DNA from: Turritopsis dohrnii
Taxonomy: Eukaryota > Cnidaria > Hydrozoa > Anthoathecata > Oceaniidae
Assembly: GCA_027922465.2 (NCBI GenBank)
Contig: BQMF02000286.1
Span: 516,211 to 580,210, forward strand
Reading direction: 5' to 3'
Length of the DNA: 64,000 nucleotides
This document shows positions 44,801 through 55,981 of this stretch, one piece after another. The notes beneath the pieces are model-generated. The model saw nothing but the letters and a program-made list of their open reading frames with translations. It did not search any database and was not told the DNA's origin. The translations under genes were made by a program, and so were the position numbers. Every line of letters starts with the position of its first letter. Position 1 is the first letter of the stretch.

Positions 44801-46640
44801 CGTAGGCAAAGTACCAAGGAAGCATGTTTCTTATCGTGGTTATATGAAGATTCCAGTTGTTTGTCCTTGTGGCCCATACAAACATCAAAAGACACCCTAA
44901 ACATATGCAAACGTGTTATCGGCACAATATTATTAATTGATATACGTTGTCTTCTCCACGTATTTGTGCGCACTTTTAGTTGCCCTCAAGTGCCAAGGCT
45001 TCTTAATTTATTTACCAACCATGTCAATATAAGAGCTCCAAAAGTCAAATGTTGGATTGATTTCACGGCACTGCTTCACAAAATTTGCGTATCTTTTAAA
45101 ATGGTCTCGCGAAAACTTTTAATGAACGAACGCATATGTTCTTCTTCTACGTCGTCCAAAGATCTGAGAAACGCAGAGAATCTCATACGTTCCAAAGCTT
45201 CATACAACACTGTCATACTGCGATTGCAATGCTTCCCACTTATTATCCCATTTATGGAACTTGGGCCAATAATATCTGACTCGACAAGAATATTCTACAT
45301 TGGAGAAAGTGCGTGGAATTTCATTTTTGCACGTAGTTAACTACATCTACATCATTAAATTCAGTTGAAACATTGAGTATACAAATGATCACGTAATATA
45401 TACGCTAGTTCTGTCGCTAATGTTTTTTTGATTAGTTATTGACAAAACCAGAGGCAGTAAGTTAATCAAAACAATTTTTAACAAAAATATATTTATTAAC
45501 CCAAACTTTCAGTTGGTTCAGACATCATCAGGCAAAAAGATGATGCTTACTGTTCAATAGCAACCCTACCTGGAATCCAGAATTACTAAATCTTTTACCA
45601 ATCGTACCACAAAACGACATAATTGCGTGAAACGCCCCAAGACGAATGATCAGCTTCTCTTTCATTTCATTGTCTTTCCATCGGATATGCTGAACCTTTG
45701 CATATATGGCTTGGTCACATACAACAGCCATGAAGCGATTTTGAAGTTTGTCAAGCACTTTCAAACATTTCTTCATGAAGGTGTACAGTGTTGCATACTC
45801 GGTGGGAGAAGCACCAATAACAGGCAGATACGTGATTTGTGACGGTTTTCTTGCTGGATAAATAAGTGTATTATATCCCGTCCAATCAGGTAACAAGTCA
45901 CTTTCAGCAAATCCTTTAAGAAGAACGTACAGAAGGTCTTGAAGTTTAGCTGGATTGATTTCATCAGTTTCAATATTGCCAATATCTACTTGGTATTGAT
46001 GAAAGGAAGGTGATTGTTTTTTCATGATAGCATATTCATCAAGAATTTCAGTTGGTGCAGTTAAAGCTTTTCGCTGTGTCTTTTTTTGTGAATGTTTTTT
46101 GAATAGCAGGTGATTCTGAAGGGTTTTGTACGATTATCATGTTGGTAACATGTGTTTGATACTTTGTTTCTTCTCCAAAGTCTGCATTCTCCACAACCAC
46201 TGTTGCAAACGTTCCCGGCAATACAGTTTCAGGCAATTCTTTCAATGAGTTTATCGACTTTTCAGCTGATGCAGTGTCATGTCTGAGAACAGAAGAGTGT
46301 GAAACACAATGTCCTTGTCCATTCAGAATCCTGATAAGATGCTCACTACCGGTAATTTGTCGAACAGCCATAGCAAGAGCCATTGATTTTGGTGTTGGAT
46401 TTCGCCCATTATTTCCGTGATATATCAAACCTGTGCAATAACCATTACAATATTCTCATCTTTGGTCATTTTTAGAATTGCGTAATCATCATCAGATCAG
46501 ACACTTTTACCAATTGCCCATGCAGCAAAATTATAAACTAACGGAGGTATTGAATCTTTTACAACATTCACACTGAATTCATCTGATGTAGGCGACGATG
46601 CTTCACTGAAATTTGGAGCATTTTTCAATAATTCACGCTA
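41822..46640 (-). pseudogene. decayed multi-exon transposon-associated gene with a C-terminal CXC domain
   Basis: Reading down the minus strand: VNVVKDSIPPLVYNFAAWAI with a stop soon after (46590-46500); GRNPTPKSMALAMAVRQITG (46428-46048); YLPVIGASPTEYATLYTF and CDQAIYAKVQHIRWK (46025-45528); SMTVLYEALERMRFSAFLRS (about 45220); NWNLHITTIRNMLPWYFAYD (44888-44700); GFSSVPCDTTIEQTANRD (44648-44385); VVIVDVMALIQML (43871-43524); CDHEEADVRLVLHSSHAA (42897-42505) with a clean donor after HAFT; and after the intron SDTINCFYGKGKRKCW. The end carries CGCKSRCKKRSCKC and CTKICKCVEC, a tesmin/TSO1-type CXC zinc-binding motif, then an acidic tail. I recall this uncharacterised family as abundant in cnidarians. 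Stops, frameshifts and an insertion at 42867-43547 show decay. Confidence 0.6.
42867..43547. mobile_element. long inverted repeat (98-bp arms) with a TTAA-flanked MITE at its centre
   Basis: GAAGGGTGGCAAAGTGGGAG and the following bases to 42964 recur as a near-perfect reverse complement at 43450-43547. Between the arms is a core (42969-43445) flanked on both sides by TTAA. The core has its own inverted ends (GGGAAGAAACTGTTT on the left, GGTAAGAAATTGTTT read inward on the right) and is rich in AATTTTTGCGGA words. It interrupts the CXC-family gene. Confidence 0.75.
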
Positions 46641-46929
46641 ATTAAGATCAGCCAAGTACAACTCACGTTAACATTTGGTCGAGCCCTTTGATCATCGATG
46701 ACCTCTGCTAAAGCATAAGAAGGCATTTTTTATACAATTCAGGAGCTATGTTACATTTCATTTCTAGCAAGCTGGAGAGGTCTGGTAACAAACGCTTGTT
46801 AGGCTTTTAATGTATTACAATTGTTTTTTGCAACTGTTTACAACTACTATATTTTGCAATATACTGTTACATTTGCTGACATTTTGACAGGTATTGTTAA
46901 AATAAACAATCATTAATTATAAACATACT

Positions 46930-47173
46930 ATTATCCCGGGTAAAAACTTTTTACCGAACTTAACTTCGAAAACATTAGGTCAAATCCACCATTCCCGTGT
47001 ACGTACCCCGTGACGAAAAAATAAATCATAGAATTGCAACTCAAAAGTGTACCTATGTTGTAGAGCTCGAAAAACTGATCAAAAAAGTGTATGGGATCGT
47101 TTCGCTACGACCAACCTTTGCAGGGATATCGTCTATTAAAGATTTTGATGACGTCATATCTCCAGTACCAAAT
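46930..47173 (-). mobile_element. Helitron-like unit, left piece (split by a TIR transposon)
   Basis: It begins with the hairpin GGGTAAAAACTTTTTACC, as at 53351, and carries the conserved ATTTTGATGACGTCAT and GAGCTCGAAAAACTGATC blocks. It stops at GTACCAAAT, where the next element is inserted, and continues at 50557. Confidence 0.6.
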
Positions 47174-48956
47174 CAACCTCGTATCCAGGGTTTCTTGCTT
47201 TTTCGATATACGGACGGCGAAGAAGACCCTGGTCCCGGCTGTTGCGTTCTCTGATTTCATTGGTTCAGCAGGATTCTCGAATAATTTAAGCCAGCGCGTT
47301 GTTTATCAAAATGGTAAACACAGAAGTGAGAATGAAAGTCCGAGCACGTGGTTTGGAAGAGAAAATTTTATAAATTCATTGTTTTTGGAAAAACCATTAT
47401 CTTTTTGTTTTTCCGTAATTTGCATACATTCCAACTTATCAAACCCTTCATCTACATGTGTTTTTGGCCAAACTTGATAGCACAATAATGATTTTATTAA
47501 AATATATATTTTTACGGTAGCAGCGAAAGCGAATACCGTATTAAAACACCCGTGGACTCCTACTACTCCTACTCCTCCGGCCGAAATGGCAATTAGTCTG
47601 CGATTTAGAGTCCGCGAGACTCCGCTAATAACGTAACCCAAATTCTAATGAAGGAACGCAGCCTTCGAAAGGTTTTACATATCAAACATTTAAAAAGACG
47701 TTTTCTTTGATATTATATGAAATAATTCATGAAAGAATGAATATAAATCAAATAGGTCTGCATAAAAATGGAAGTTTTAATTACTTATGCTTGCTGAAAA
47801 TACATCGATACTTCAAATTTGGTTATATATTGTTTTTCTTGTTAGTAAAGCCTATCAGTTCGAAACTACTTGTTAGCTCGTTTGTTGTTAGCTACTACAC
47901 TGTTTAGTGTATTAAGACTTTCAGAGATCTAATTTAAAAAGGCAGTTATTTGTTTGAATTCATTTTTGGTTTCATGAAATTATAATTTTAAAAACATAAT
48001 ATTTTTTTCAAAACGCGTGGCTTTTTTCTACATATGGTCTTAAAATTTTTCTTATAAAAAAATGTGTGGCTCACGCATGTATAATTCTTTTGTCTTTTTA
48101 ATAAATTAATTTCTGGTGGTTTATGATTAGACCCTATTTACACTAACTAATCATTTTAATATATTTATGGTTTATGCCTGTTTTCCATCAGTGAGATATA
48201 AAAAAACACAAGCCTCAAAGAACTTTGTAGTAACTTTTCATAATTTTAAGTACAATTGCTGCTACCGTTTTGCGCCATCTGGCTCTTGTTTAGTTAAAAA
48301 AGGCTGCTAGTGTGACTTTTAGTTCTCTGACTAATTTGTGCTGTTCCTTCCCAATAAGTTTCAAGTAGCATATCAGTTGCTGATGAATATAAATTTTTAG
48401 TTACATAATGAATGAAGAGTTATTGAAAATTACACCTAAAAAAAGTCTATTCTCGAAAACCTAGAGTTGAAGGAACATGCAGATTGTGCAGTAAACTTAC
48501 TGACAATAGCTTTTTGTGACGGCCTTCCAGAAACTATTTGTTGAAAATGCAATGCCTTCTTGGAGTCAAATTGAATAAAGACAAAAATTTTCCATTAAAC
48601 GAATGTCTACTGGTTCACCTGAAACCAGCACGTAACCACCTGTAAAATCAATGGTTACTACAATAGAATCAAAAAAGCAGCTTGATTTTGACACAACGCA
48701 ATCATATATACATCTCACATCATGAGCACTATGATGAAATCATAACTACATCAATAACACTGATGCAAGAAAAAAAAACCCTGTCAGCTTTAAATACAAA
48801 ACAACCATTGGCCATTGCTGGGGTCATTAACGATCATTGCCCACACATACTTTTGGGAATAAAACGAAATATTTTTAAAGATATGGAAACATCAATTTAA
48901 AAAGTTTGTGTCAGAAAAGGTTCACCATCAGTCTTGAAAAACACTGGATACCTTAA

Positions 48957-49431
48957 AGGTATTAAATTTCGTGGGTACTTAATTTCGCGTTTGCAAAATT
49001 TTTACTTTTCGCAGGTATTTAATTTCGCGATTTTCGGCTTTGGAAATTTTTCGCGGGTATTTAATTTCGCGATTTTCGGTTTTACGAAAATTTTCAGGGT
49101 ATTCTAATTCGTGTTTTTTTTCGATAAAGGGAAACTAAAACAATAACAAACAGCAGAAATAGACTGAAACAGTAAAAAACTTGAATAAACTTGTTTATTT
49201 TACTCTCCCCTTCACAAGAATGCATTAGTTCTGCTAAGAATGCATGGGAAAAGCTAAGAAAAATTTTCGAATGCAAAATTTGTCGAATTTAAAATTTCGG
49301 GTAGAAAATTTCGCGGGTATTTAATTTCGCGATTTTTGGTTTCGGACATTTTTTCGCGGGTACTTAATTTCGCGATTTTTACCCAAAATCGCGAAAATCA
49401 CGAAATTTTGTACCCGCGAAATTTAATACCT
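48957..49431. mobile_element. MITE with TTAA target duplication (piggyBac/Kolobok-like)
   Basis: TTAA at 48953-48956 and 49432-49435 flanks inverted ends AGGTATTAAATTTCG(T/C)GGGTA. The subterminal regions repeat GGTATTTAATTTCGCGATTTT several times in both orientations. No coding capacity. TTAA duplications are used by piggyBac and Kolobok elements; which applies is undecided. Confidence 0.8.
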
Positions 49432-49805
49432 TTAAGGTGTGAAAGGTTAACACAATTCGTTTTTAGTACGTCTGATACAGTTTTATTGATTGAAGGTTGC
49501 AGCAAAAATTTAAGGTTTGTTGAATGACCTTCCCAAATGTAACAAAGTAGAATTTTTTGTTTTAGTTTGATCCAGAGTGATGTGCAGTGTTTTTAATTTG
49601 AAAATGTTTGGAATTTGCTTTGACTTACATTCCATATTGTTTGTTGTTCTGAATTAGGAACATTGACAATACTTTAATATTATATAAAGGAGCTATATAT
49701 CTTTATATGAATTGTTATGTTTAATGTTTGATGATATCCACAAAGCAAAGACCATGTTTTTTATGATAAAAAACCAATGCAGTAGAAATTTTCAAATAGC
49801 AATAT

Positions 49806-50293
49806 ATTTCTTACCACGAACTCCATGCAATGTGCTTCATCAATAACCACAGCCACAACATTATCTTGATATACTTGGCTCCGAAATAGCTTTAAAGTTT
49901 TTTCATTAAGAGCCCCCTCTGGATGACAGAAAATCAACGGGGGGAAATGTTATATCATTTTCTTCCTCATAATTACTACAGTTACCTTCTGAAAAAAATA
50001 TTACTCTTAGGAATACCAATCTTGTTTAAAAAATTCATCTGTTTTTCAATGATCGAATTTAGGGGACTAATAACGATAACTAAGTTGGAAATTTTTCTAC
50101 TTGGTAAAAAGCTAGGAAGCAACTGATAAATCAAAGATTTCCCATAACCAGTTGGTAAAACAGCAATAACATCTCTTTCAAATAACAAATGTTCAAAACA
50201 AACAATTTGTTTAGGTTTGAAGCAAATATTATCAAGGTTGCACGATAACAATACAAGTTGCAGCCTTTCAAAAAGCTTCACAACATTTTCCAT
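49806..50293 (-). pseudogene. RecQ-like DNA helicase N-terminal fragment inside the TIR transposon
   Basis: Starting at 50293 the frame reads FKPKQIVCFEHLLFERDVIA followed by LPTGYGKSLIYQLLP, the RecQ/SF2 motif I (Walker A), and LVIVISPLNSIIEKQ (motif Ia). After a frame change at a run of G residues near 49938 it continues with LKLFRSQVYQDNVVAVVIDE and AHCMEFV, the motif II D-E-A-H box, ending at a good splice donor near 49815. Later helicase motifs are absent. The frameshift suggests inactivity. Its position next to the terminal repeat implies that the transposon family carries the helicase. Confidence 0.7.
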
Positions 50294-50556
50294 GTTTATT
50301 AACTCGTGAACCCTTCTCTTCTGATCTTTCTGTTTGAAACTAATAAAAGGTTCGCCGTCTACTTAGTATTTTTCACATAATTTATGTAGAACTTGCTTAC
50401 TCGAAAAAGCAGCTATGAAAATGTGGGGCTTACTGAGGCAAATATTGCATAAATTAAAATCCACACTTATACTGTTGATTTTGAGCAGCCGGGACCAGGG
50501 TCTTCTTCGCCGCCATCCGTATATCGAAAAGGCAAAAAACCCTGGGTTCGAGGTTG

Positions 50557-53480
50557 GTACCAAATTAAATTTAGGCCCAAATGATGCGTCACCCTGTCAC
50601 CCGTATCGATGACCCTAAAAAACGTCAGTTATCCCTATTGGTTCTCGAGAAATTTCCCCAAAAACGTCGCGTTCGATTGGGGATGCAATGCAATGATTCC
50701 CCGTGATCATAAAAAAACTGACGTCAAATGCCACGTGCTTTTGGAATAATCGTGAAAAAACTGTCTCTCGCATCTACGTGGTTTTACGCGCACATAAGAG
50801 AACGATCACCGTAAATTTAAAGTAAATATATCACTCTCTAAAATAAAAGTGGTATGCACAATCGCGGATTATTATAATAAGACTAGTATCTCGCGTAAAA
50901 GTTTTTTACGACTTTAATTTCCAAAATGTTGTCACAAAAATAGGTGACGAAATATTAAAGTACCAAATCTCGAAAAGAGACCGTACCCATGTTGTAGAGC
51001 CCGAAAATCTGATCAAAAAAATGTATGGGATCGTTTCGCTACGACCAACCGTTGGAGAGATATCATCAATCAAAGATTTTGATGACGTCATAGCCGCAAT
51101 ACGAAATGAAATTTAGGCCCAAATGTTGCGTTACCCCCATCACCCGTGTTGCCGACCCTAAAAAACGTCAGTTATCGCTATTGGTTCTCGAGATATTTCC
51201 CCAAAAACGTCGCGTTCGATTAGGGATGCAATGCATTGGCTCCCCTGTGATACGACAAAAATAATTAACGTCACGCCGCGTGCTATTATACTAATCGTCA
51301 ATTATCAATGTTCTAACGAAAAAATGACCACGATTAAGAAGATTTTGACCATTAAAAGAACAAAAACAAAACACTCTCTAAGTTAAATGTGTTACACACG
51401 CACACGGATTAGTATAAGTAGACTAGTAACTCGCGTAAAAGTTTTTTTACGGCTTTAATTTCGAAGAGGATGTGCAGAAATCCCGCGTTATCGTGTATGT
51501 ACCCCGCGATTAAAATTAATTCACGCAATTATGAATGGAAAATGTACCCATGTTGTTGTAGAGCTTGAAAAACTGATCAAAAAAGTATGTGGGATCGTTT
51601 GGCTACGACCAACCGTTGCAGAGATATCCTCGATCAAAGATTTTGATGACGTCATAGCCGCAGTACCAAATAAAATTTAGGCCCAAATGCTGTGTCACCC
51701 CATCACCCGTATTGCAGACCCTAAAAAAACGTCAGTTATCCCTATTGGTTCTCGAGATATTTCCCCAAAAAACGCCGCGTTCGATTGGGGATGCAATGCA
51801 ATGATTCCCCGTGATCATAAAACATCTGACGTCAAATGCCACGTGCTATTTTACTAATCGTGAATGTGTCTTGCGTGGCCGGACTGCCGCTATATGACCA
51901 CGATTAAGAAGATTTTGACCATTAAAAAAACAAAAACAAAACACTCTCTAAATTAAAAGTGGGATGCACACACGCGGATTAGTATAAGTAGATAGTATCT
52001 CGCGTAAAAGTTTTTTACGACTTTAATTTCGAAAAGAATCTTCAGAAATACGACGCGTTCCCGTGTGTGTACCTCGTGACGAAAATTTTAATTACGGAAT
52101 TGGAAATGGAAAGTGTACCCATGCTGTAGAGCTTTAAAAACTGGTCAAAAAAATGTATGGGATCATTTCACTACGACTAACGGTTACAGAGATATCGTCG
52201 ATCAAAGATTTTAATGACGTCATATCCGCAGTACCAGATAAAATTTAGGTCTAAATGTTGCGTCACCCCGTCACCCGTATCGCGGACCCCAAAAAACGTC
52301 AGTTATCCCTATTGGTTCTCGAGATATTTCCCCAAAAACGTCGCGTTCGATTGGGGATGCAATGCAATGATTCCCCCGTGATGCGATAAAAATAACTGAC
52401 GTCACGCCGCGTGCTATTATACTAATCGTCAATTATGAATGGTCTAACGAAAAAATGACCACGATTAAGAAGATTTTGACCGTAAATTTAAAAAAAACAC
52501 AACACTCTCTAAAATAAAAGTGGGATGCACACACGCGGATTAGTACAATAAGATAGTAACTGGCGTAAAAGTTTTTTACGGCTATAATTTCGAAAAGGAT
52601 GTGTCGAAAATAGGTGACAAAAAATTAAATCACAAAATCGTGACTGGAAAGTGTTCTCATGTTGTAGAGCTGGAAATGCTGATCAAAAAAGTGTATGGGA
52701 TCGTTTCGTTACGACCAACCGTTGCAGAGATATCGTTGATCAAAGATTTTGATGACGTCATAGCCGCAGTACCAAATAAAATATCTCGCGTAAAAGTTTT
52801 TTACGACCTTAATTTCGAAAAGAATCTGCAGAAATGCGACGCGTTCCGGTGTGTGTACCCCGTGACGAAAATTTTAATTACGGAATTGGAAATGGAAAGT
52901 GTACCCATGTTGTAGAGCTCGAAAAACTGATCAAAAAAGGGTATGGGATCGTTTCGCTACGATCAACCGTTATAGAGATATCGTTGATCAAAGATTTTAA
53001 TGACGTCATATCCACAGTACCAAATAAAATTTAGGTCTAAATGTTGAATCACCCCATCACCCGTATCGCTGACCCTAAAAAACGTCAGTTATCCCTATTG
53101 GTTCTCGAGATATTTCCCCAAAAACGTCGCGTTCGATTGGGGATGCAATGCAATGGTTCCCCGTGATCATAAAAACATCTGACGTCAAATGCCACGTGCT
53201 ATTATACTAATCGTGAATGTGTCTTGCGTGTTCGAACTGCCGCTATATGACCACGATTAAGAAGATTTTGACCATTAAAAGAACAAAAACAAAACACTCT
53301 CTAAGTTAAATGTGTTACACACTACGCGGATTAGTATAAGTAGATAGTATCCCGGGTAAAAACTTTTTACCGAACTTAACTTCGAAAACATTAGGTCAAA
53401 TCCACCATTCCCGTGTACGTACCCCGTGACGAAAAAATAAATCATAGAATCGCAACTCAAAAGTGTACCTATGTTGTAGA
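50557..53480 (-). mobile_element. tandem array of Helitron-like units (minus strand)
   Basis: On the minus strand units start TCTTATTATAAT or TCTACTTATACTAAT and end with the hairpin CGTAAAAAACTTTTACG, a CGAGATA spacer and CTA(G), a Helitron-type 3' end. Unit borders on the plus strand are about 50883, 51423, 51987, 52557, 52788 (the preceding unit is truncated) and 53347. Full units are about 540-570 bp. Shared inner blocks include GATGACGTCAT (CRE-like palindrome), CCAATAGGGATAACTGACG (read on the minus strand) and ACCACGATTAAGAAGATTTT. No coding capacity. Confidence 0.65.
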
Positions 53481-53800
53481 GCTCGAGAGATAGGAAAGTG
53501 CCGATTATAGCGCAAAACTGTGACGTCATCATCCGATTCTAGGGCAAAACTATGACGTCATCATAAATCATATGATTTCGGGAATTTCCCTACTATAGCT
53601 AATATTATCATCATATAAGATCTTTGTTTTCATAACGCGATATGAGTTACGAAACGTGTTATTTTGATTACGTAAGTAGTTTCTATTATTATAACCACAA
53701 ATTACTCATAATTGTAAACAATTAAATATCTCATAAAAAGCAGTTTGTAGAAGTTTCATTTTTATAACATAAATAAGCTAACAATACATATGACATACAG

Positions 53801-54165
53801 GTCAGCGTAGTCTAGTGGATAAGAACGATAACTTGTAACAACAAGGTCGTGTGTTCGAACCCCACTCGGTCTCTCATGTCCTGGTTGAAAAACTTGCATG
53901 AGTGCGCACTTCCCCGCAGTTGCGTTGGATATATCGCGGTTTGGGTAGACTTCGGTCTGGGTGATTAATCACTGTCAGGTTTCACTGGTCCACAGAGACA
54001 TTCAGGTTACCGTCAAATCGATCGAAATTCAACATAAACGTCAGGGCTTGAAGGTGTTAGCATGAACCTAAACTACTATGACATGTGGCTGTCGGGATAT
54101 AAACGCCAGGGCTTGAAGGTGTTAGGATGAAGCTAAACTACTATCACATGTGGCTGTCGGTACAA
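53801..54165 (+). mobile_element. tRNA-derived SINE with a duplicated 65-bp tail unit
   Basis: The first 72 bases look like a worn tRNA: an A-box-like TAGTCTAGTGG at about 53808 and a B-box-like GTTCGAACCCC at about 53853, correctly spaced for RNA polymerase III. The acceptor and anticodon stems pair poorly, so it is not a working tRNA gene. A tRNA-unrelated body follows, ending in two copies of a 65-bp unit (54036-54100 and 54101-54165; AGGGCTTGAAGGTGTTAG core). Confidence 0.65.
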
Positions 54166-54199
54166 AAACCTAAGGGTTCTCTAAAATAGAGTTTTGTTT

Positions 54200-55336
54200 T
54201 CAATAATAATAATAATACCATATACTAAACATCGTGGTAATCGCTAAAACCAAAGCTATTTTCTCTTCTTCATGAGATGGGAGTGAATCTGTTTGACTCA
54301 CTACTCTTTTGTGAACTTCTTTTTGAGAGCTAGTCACTTTGGGTAAAATATGATGCTCTTGCATAACATTAATCATTTTGTTTCTACCAAGGCTCAAGTT
54401 GTCATTAGATATGAGAATTTTATTATTATAACCAGACACTCCCGACTTGATGTTTAGATTCATGTCACTAGGTAACATGTAAATACCTTGTCCAACTGAA
54501 TAATCAACTTTACTTGAAGCGTAATTTAAAGTATCTTGATAACGTTTAATGTCATCTTGAATATCAACTCTGCGGTTAACAATGTCTTCAAAATTGTTCA
54601 TAAAAACTCTTTGAGCTGTCAAAGCACTTGAATTATTACCTAAAATAGAAGAACGAGCTGAGGCTTGCGAACTAAGAACAAGATAAGCATATGCTCTAAC
54701 ACTCTCTGAAATTTTTACAAGACCTGTTTTTGTAAAGCCTTTAGATTTTTCTATAATCCATCGTGTCATGGAGTCGTCCGTGAAATAACTCAGACCTGGC
54801 GTTGGATAGTCTCTACGTCTTTTTTGATATGAACTGTAAAAATATTGCCCTTTGTATTTTTTAGGATCAGAATCAACACCATATTCACTACAGATTTTTA
54901 AAAACTCTTCTTTATTATAAGGATTATCGTATTGGTTGAAACTATCTTCAAAAGGTAGAGGTGTCTGCAGACGCTTAATGATTCGTCTAATATGATAATA
55001 GACGTGAAAACGATATACTGCTCTAATCATAGGAGTAGAGCGACTTTCTTTCAGATGTTCAGAACTGACTCCACAAGCGCTTGAAGCACACCAAGTGACA
55101 AAATTGAGTTGGGTTTGCCATAATTTAAACGGTTGTTCCTGCCAAATTTTCATACGTTGATCATTTTCATCCATTTCGTAATTAGTAAATATATTTGGAA
55201 AAGTTGCGGGGAAAGAACCGCTCTCAGAGACGATAATTGTTTGTTTGTATAAATCTTTAGCATTCAATATCTGAAGGTATTGCCCTCCATTTGGTTTATA
55301 AAGCGCGTTGGGAACATATTTAAAAATATTCTCCAT
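54200..55336 (-). CDS. conserved Polinton protein of unknown function, C-terminal membrane anchor
   Basis: A 378-residue protein divergently transcribed from the penton gene, with only 39 bases between the two starts. Residues about 70-120 are rich in Trp and Cys (FKLWQTQLNFVTWCASSACG), followed by MIRAVYRFHVYYHIRRIIKR and PLPFEDSFNQYDNPYNKEEF. The C-terminus has one hydrophobic segment (IALVLAITTMFSIW, about 360-374) followed by a run of tyrosines. I recall similar proteins encoded next to capsid genes in cnidarian Polintons, but no function is known to me. Its place beside the penton and its tail anchor suggest a structural, perhaps membrane-linked, role (inference). Confidence 0.8.
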   Translation of the reverse strand: MENIFKYVPNALYKPNGGQYLQILNAKDLYKQTIIVSESGSFPATFPNIFTNYEMDENDQRMKIWQEQPFKLWQTQLNFVTWCASSACGVSSEHLKESRSTPMIRAVYRFHVYYHIRRIIKRLQTPLPFEDSFNQYDNPYNKEEFLKICSEYGVDSDPKKYKGQYFYSSYQKRRRDYPTPGLSYFTDDSMTRWIIEKSKGFTKTGLVKISESVRAYAYLVLSSQASARSSILGNNSSALTAQRVFMNNFEDIVNRRVDIQDDIKRYQDTLNYASSKVDYSVGQGIYMLPSDMNLNIKSGVSGYNNKILISNDNLSLGRNKMINVMQEHHILPKVTSSQKEVHKRVVSQTDSLPSHEEEKIALVLAITTMFSIWYYYYY

Positions 55337-55375
55337 TATTATTTAATAATATTATCTTCTATTTAATACAAGAAA

Positions 55376-55936
55376 ATGTATATCACAGCAAATCTCGTAA
55401 GGGGTGAGAAGACCATAAATCTACCTTACCCCATTCGAAATATGGACGGTTCGAAAGAGATCGCATTATTTGAGATATTTGCAGACACCGTCACCTATCA
55501 AATCACAACACCGATAACATTGAAAACGTCTGACGATGGGAAAGTTGAAAAGTTGATACCAAAACGAAAATTCACTGGTAGAGAATTGAACGCGTTTTTA
55601 GCAGGCACCTTTTTAGAAGGCGATATAGAACTTAAACCATTAGGTAAATACCCTCAAATAATCAGAACAAATACGCTAGCTAAAATAACCAAAATGAATT
55701 TACATCTCTCTGAACTCGACAACACTCAAAATCTTGAGGATGGAAAGCTAAGTGATATTCTACTAACTGTTCCCATCCCTAATTATAGTGGCTTTACACA
55801 TACTGAGCCTAAAAATCCCCATTACAAAAAACTAAAAAACGGTGTATTCCAGTCTCTCACATTGAGACTGACAGATCAGCATGGTGGTATACTAAAAGAA
55901 GATCTGGGTACAACCGTTGTTTTGTACATCCGCTAA
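55376..55936 (+). CDS. minor capsid (penton) protein, single jelly-roll
   Basis: A 186-residue protein just upstream of the major capsid gene, the usual Polinton order. It is mostly beta-strand-like alternation (ITANLVRGEKTINLPYP, YQITTPITLKT) and ends with SLTLRLTDQHGGIL and LGTTVVLYI, the closing strands typical of Polinton penton proteins. Such proteins form the pentameric vertices of the icosahedral particle. It has no signal peptide or membrane segment. The call rests on position, length and C-terminal motif. Confidence 0.8.
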   Translation: MYITANLVRGEKTINLPYPIRNMDGSKEIALFEIFADTVTYQITTPITLKTSDDGKVEKLIPKRKFTGRELNAFLAGTFLEGDIELKPLGKYPQIIRTNTLAKITKMNLHLSELDNTQNLEDGKLSDILLTVPIPNYSGFTHTEPKNPHYKKLKNGVFQSLTLRLTDQHGGILKEDLGTTVVLYIR

Positions 55937-55955
55937 ACCGAGATAAAAAGTAAAA

Positions 55956-55980
55956 ATTAATTATATATATCATAATTAAT
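55956..55980 (+). terminator. perfect hairpin between penton and major capsid genes
   Basis: ATTAATTAT (55956-55964), a 7-base loop and the exact complement (55972-55980) end one base before the capsid ATG. The loop region also holds TATATATA, so it may serve as the capsid TATA region as well as a 3'-end signal. Confidence 0.55.
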
Positions 55981-55981
55981 A

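Larger units (their letters stand above)
47174..50556. mobile_element. DNA transposon with CAACCTCG terminal inverted repeats and 9-bp target duplication
   Basis: The ends are about 70-bp imperfect inverted repeats starting CAACCTCG(T/A)A(T/C)CCAGGG and running through CCCTGGTCCCGGCTG. GTACCAAAT is duplicated exactly at 47165-47173 and 50557-50565, and the uninterrupted target site is visible in sister Helitron units. A 9-bp duplication fits Mutator-like elements, but CA...TG ends also recall P elements, so the superfamily is open. It encodes a RecQ-like helicase fragment on the minus strand near its right end and hosts a TTAA MITE. Confidence 0.75.

Noticed and set aside
44792..45340. 182-codon plus-strand open frame
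   Set aside because: The complementary strand carries the conserved CXC-family blocks; this frame is its shadow.
53801..53872. tRNA gene
   Set aside because: The A and B boxes are present, but acceptor and anticodon stems do not pair properly and a SINE body follows.
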